DNA from: Pseudomonas silesiensis
GTDB lineage: Bacteria; Pseudomonadota; Gammaproteobacteria; Pseudomonadales; Pseudomonadaceae
Direction of reading: 5' to 3'
DNA length: 64,000 bases
Assembly (NCBI RefSeq): GCF_001661075.1
Contig: NZ_CP014870.1
Location: 1,942,501 to 2,006,500, forward strand
Both the position numbers and the translations under genes were made by a program. The stretch's first letter is position 1; the number at the start of each line of letters is the position of its first letter. Below, piece after piece: positions 62,377 to 64,000 of the stretch. A model generated the notes under the pieces. That model saw nothing but the letters and a program-made list of their open reading frames with translations. It ran no database searches and was not told the origin of the DNA.

Positions 62377-64000
62377 ATGCTTCCAGTGATGGCCTGCAGT
62401 ACGCGTCTGGCTTCTTCCAGGCTGCGCCCGTTGTTGCACCTGAGTCTGCTGTTGAGTCTGGGTGCCTGTCCTTTATTCGTCGCGGTCAGCTATGCCGAAG
62501 ATTCTCCTCGTCGCAGTTATCAGGTGCCCGCCGGCAGCCTCAGCGCCGCGTTGACCCGCTTCGCCGGATTGGCCGGAGTCAACCTGTCGGTGGACCCGGC
62601 GCTGGTAAGCGGTCGCAACAGTCCCGGGTTGTCGGGGGACTACGCAGTGGAGGAGGGCTTTGCCCGGTTGCTGCAGGGTTCCGGCCTGCAATTGCAGCCG
62701 GTGGGCGAACAAGCTTACATCCTGACCCCGGCGCCGGAAGGCGGTAGCCTGCAACTGGCCCCCACCTCGATTCTCGGCGCCACGGGCGGCGAGGGCGGCG
62801 ATGTCTATGCCGGCGGCCAGGTCGCGCGCCGCAGTTCCCAAGGCTTGCTCGGCTCCAGGGACTTCATGGAAACGCCCTTCAGCGTGACCACCTACACCAG
62901 TGAAGCGGTCAAGAACCAGCAGGCTCGAACCCTGGGCGAGCTGATCGCCAGCGATCCCTCGGTCCGCGCCACCAACCCGGCGGGCGGGCGCTATGAGCAG
63001 TTCACCATTCGCGGGTTGAGCCTGTTCAACAGCGATGTCGCCTACAACGGTCTGTACGGCATCCTGCCGACCTATTCGATCGACATGGAGATGGCGGACC
63101 GCGTCGACGTCATCAAAGGCCCGAGCCAGCTGATCAACGGCATCTCGCCACGGGGCAGCGTGGGGGGCGGGATCAACGTGGAGCCCAAGCGCGCGACCGA
63201 CAAGCCCATCACCTCGTTTACCGGCATGTACGCGTCCGACAGCCAGGTCGGTGGTGCCGTGGATGTCGGCCGGCGCTTTGGTGAAGACAACAAGTTCGGC
63301 CTGCGTTTCAACGGCGTGAAGCAGTCCGGCGATACCGAATGGGATCACCAGAATGTCGACCGCGAGATGGCCGTGCTGGGCCTGGATTTTCGCGGTGAGC
63401 GCCTGCGACTGTCGACGGACATCGGGCGCACCGAGCGTGACACCGACGCCCCCCAGGAACGGGTGCAGGTCGGCCCCAACGCGCAGGTCCCCCGGGCCGG
63501 CGATGTGCGCCGCAACTATGCGCAGCCCTGGAGCCAGGCGAGCACCAACGACACCTTCGGCACTGTGAACGCCGAGTACGATGTCAACGATTCCGTCATG
63601 CTGTACGGCGGTGCGGGTGCGCGCAAAAGTAATCATGACTTCCTGCGCCATGCCGTTGCGGTCACCAACGACGCCGGCGATTTCAGCGTGCAACCCCGTG
63701 ATTTTACCCGGGACGAAAATGTGCGGACGGCCACGGCAGGGGTGCGCAACTGGTTCCATACCGGCCCGGTGAGCCACGAAGTCAACCTGGCCGCCAGCTA
63801 CTTCTACATGGACTTTGAAAACGGTGGTGCCCGTTATGGCGCGGCCCCGAGCAACATCTACAACCCGGTGGAAACACCCACCCCGAACACCCCGACCCGA
63901 CAGGATTCGAAGGTCTACACCGAGAACCGCTTCAGCGGCGTGGCGTTGTCCGACACCCTCGGCTTCTTCGATGACCGGCTGCTGCTGACCCTCGGCGCCC
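62377..64000 (+). CDS. TonB-dependent siderophore receptor with signalling domain, 5' part (runs off the window)
   Basis: The frame opens at ATG 62377 after an AGAGAG site and stays open for 541 codons to the end of the window. A signal peptide (LLSLGACPLFVAVSYA) is followed by an STN (secretin/TonB N-terminal) domain at about residues 50-125 (YQVPAGSLSAALTRFAGLAG; GVNLSVDPALVSGRNSPG), which contacts FecR in the periplasm. A plug domain then starts (DFMETPFSVTTYTSEAVKNQ; TNPAGGRYEQFTIRGLSLFN) and beta-barrel strands follow. It should import a ferric siderophore, and reports its binding through FecR and the sigma factor; the ligand cannot be named. Length of the whole gene would be around 800 codons. 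Confidence 0.93.
   Translation, partial: MLPVMACSTRLASSRLRPLLHLSLLLSLGACPLFVAVSYAEDSPRRSYQVPAGSLSAALTRFAGLAGVNLSVDPALVSGRNSPGLSGDYAVEEGFARLLQGSGLQLQPVGEQAYILTPAPEGGSLQLAPTSILGATGGEGGDVYAGGQVARRSSQGLLGSRDFMETPFSVTTYTSEAVKNQQARTLGELIASDPSVRATNPAGGRYEQFTIRGLSLFNSDVAYNGLYGILPTYSIDMEMADRVDVIKGPSQLINGISPRGSVGGGINVEPKRATDKPITSFTGMYASDSQVGGAVDVGRRFGEDNKFGLRFNGVKQSGDTEWDHQNVDREMAVLGLDFRGERLRLSTDIGRTERDTDAPQERVQVGPNAQVPRAGDVRRNYAQPWSQASTNDTFGTVNAEYDVNDSVMLYGGAGARKSNHDFLRHAVAVTNDAGDFSVQPRDFTRDENVRTATAGVRNWFHTGPVSHEVNLAASYFYMDFENGGARYGAAPSNIYNPVETPTPNTPTRQDSKVYTENRFSGVALSDTLGFFDDRLLLTLGA

Overview
The window reads as Pseudomonas chromosome, most likely the P. fluorescens group. The DNA is GC-rich, REP hairpin pairs of the 'gggagcgggcttgcccgc' kind are scattered between genes, and the gene order lysR-leuC-leuD-methyltransferase-leuB-asd-usg-fimV-truA-trpF-accD-folC-SPOR-cvpA-purF-metZ matches, from memory, the conserved block of P. 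aeruginosa. Codon use is so GC-skewed that long antisense open frames shadow many real genes.

Layout. Bases 1-9600 hold a mixed set: the 3' part of a LysR regulator, a PheC-like periplasmic dehydratase, two divergent L,D-transpeptidases, a possible LPS-core protein, a deletion scar joining broken LysR and haloacid-dehalogenase genes, a class II aldolase, xthA and an arylamine N-acetyltransferase. An NCS2 nucleobase permease with a His-rich tail follows, behind several palindromes. Bases 11395-16734 are an RND efflux locus (TetR, adaptor, pump) whose outer-membrane partner is reduced to its first ~39 codons next to the tail of an IS3-type transposase; a dyad GTGAC-N14-GTCAC lies both at the tetR/outer-membrane-gene divergence and before the pump operon. 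A tRNA-Asn and two small hypothetical genes lead into tyrB, uvrB, gltX and a tandemly duplicated tRNA-Ala/tRNA-Glu pair.

Bases 24278-27852 hold a TetR regulator, a hydrolase, a thioesterase, dusC and ibpA, the last with a sigma-32-like promoter and a ROSE-like RNA thermometer. On the minus strand, 27953-33693 is a tightly coupled six-gene lipid cassette equivalent to E. coli ynbABCD plus a PlsC acyltransferase and a small membrane protein. Upstream of it sits a PAAR-domain protein translationally coupled to a membrane-anchored partner, a plausible type VI effector/immunity pair. A five-PAS GGDEF-EAL protein follows.

Bases 39725-59805 are the conserved biosynthetic block: leucine (leuCDB), aspartate-semialdehyde dehydrogenase and its catalytically doubtful paralogue, the polar hub FimV, tRNA pseudouridine synthase, tryptophan (trpF), fatty acid (accD), folate (folC), purine (purF) and methionine (metZ) genes. 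A tRNA-Val/Asp/Asp cluster and the start of a FecI-FecR-TonB receptor iron-signalling system, cut by the window end, close the sequence. The least explained parts are the ynb-type cassette, the PAAR pair, and the damaged loci at about 5.9 kb and 11.5 kb.
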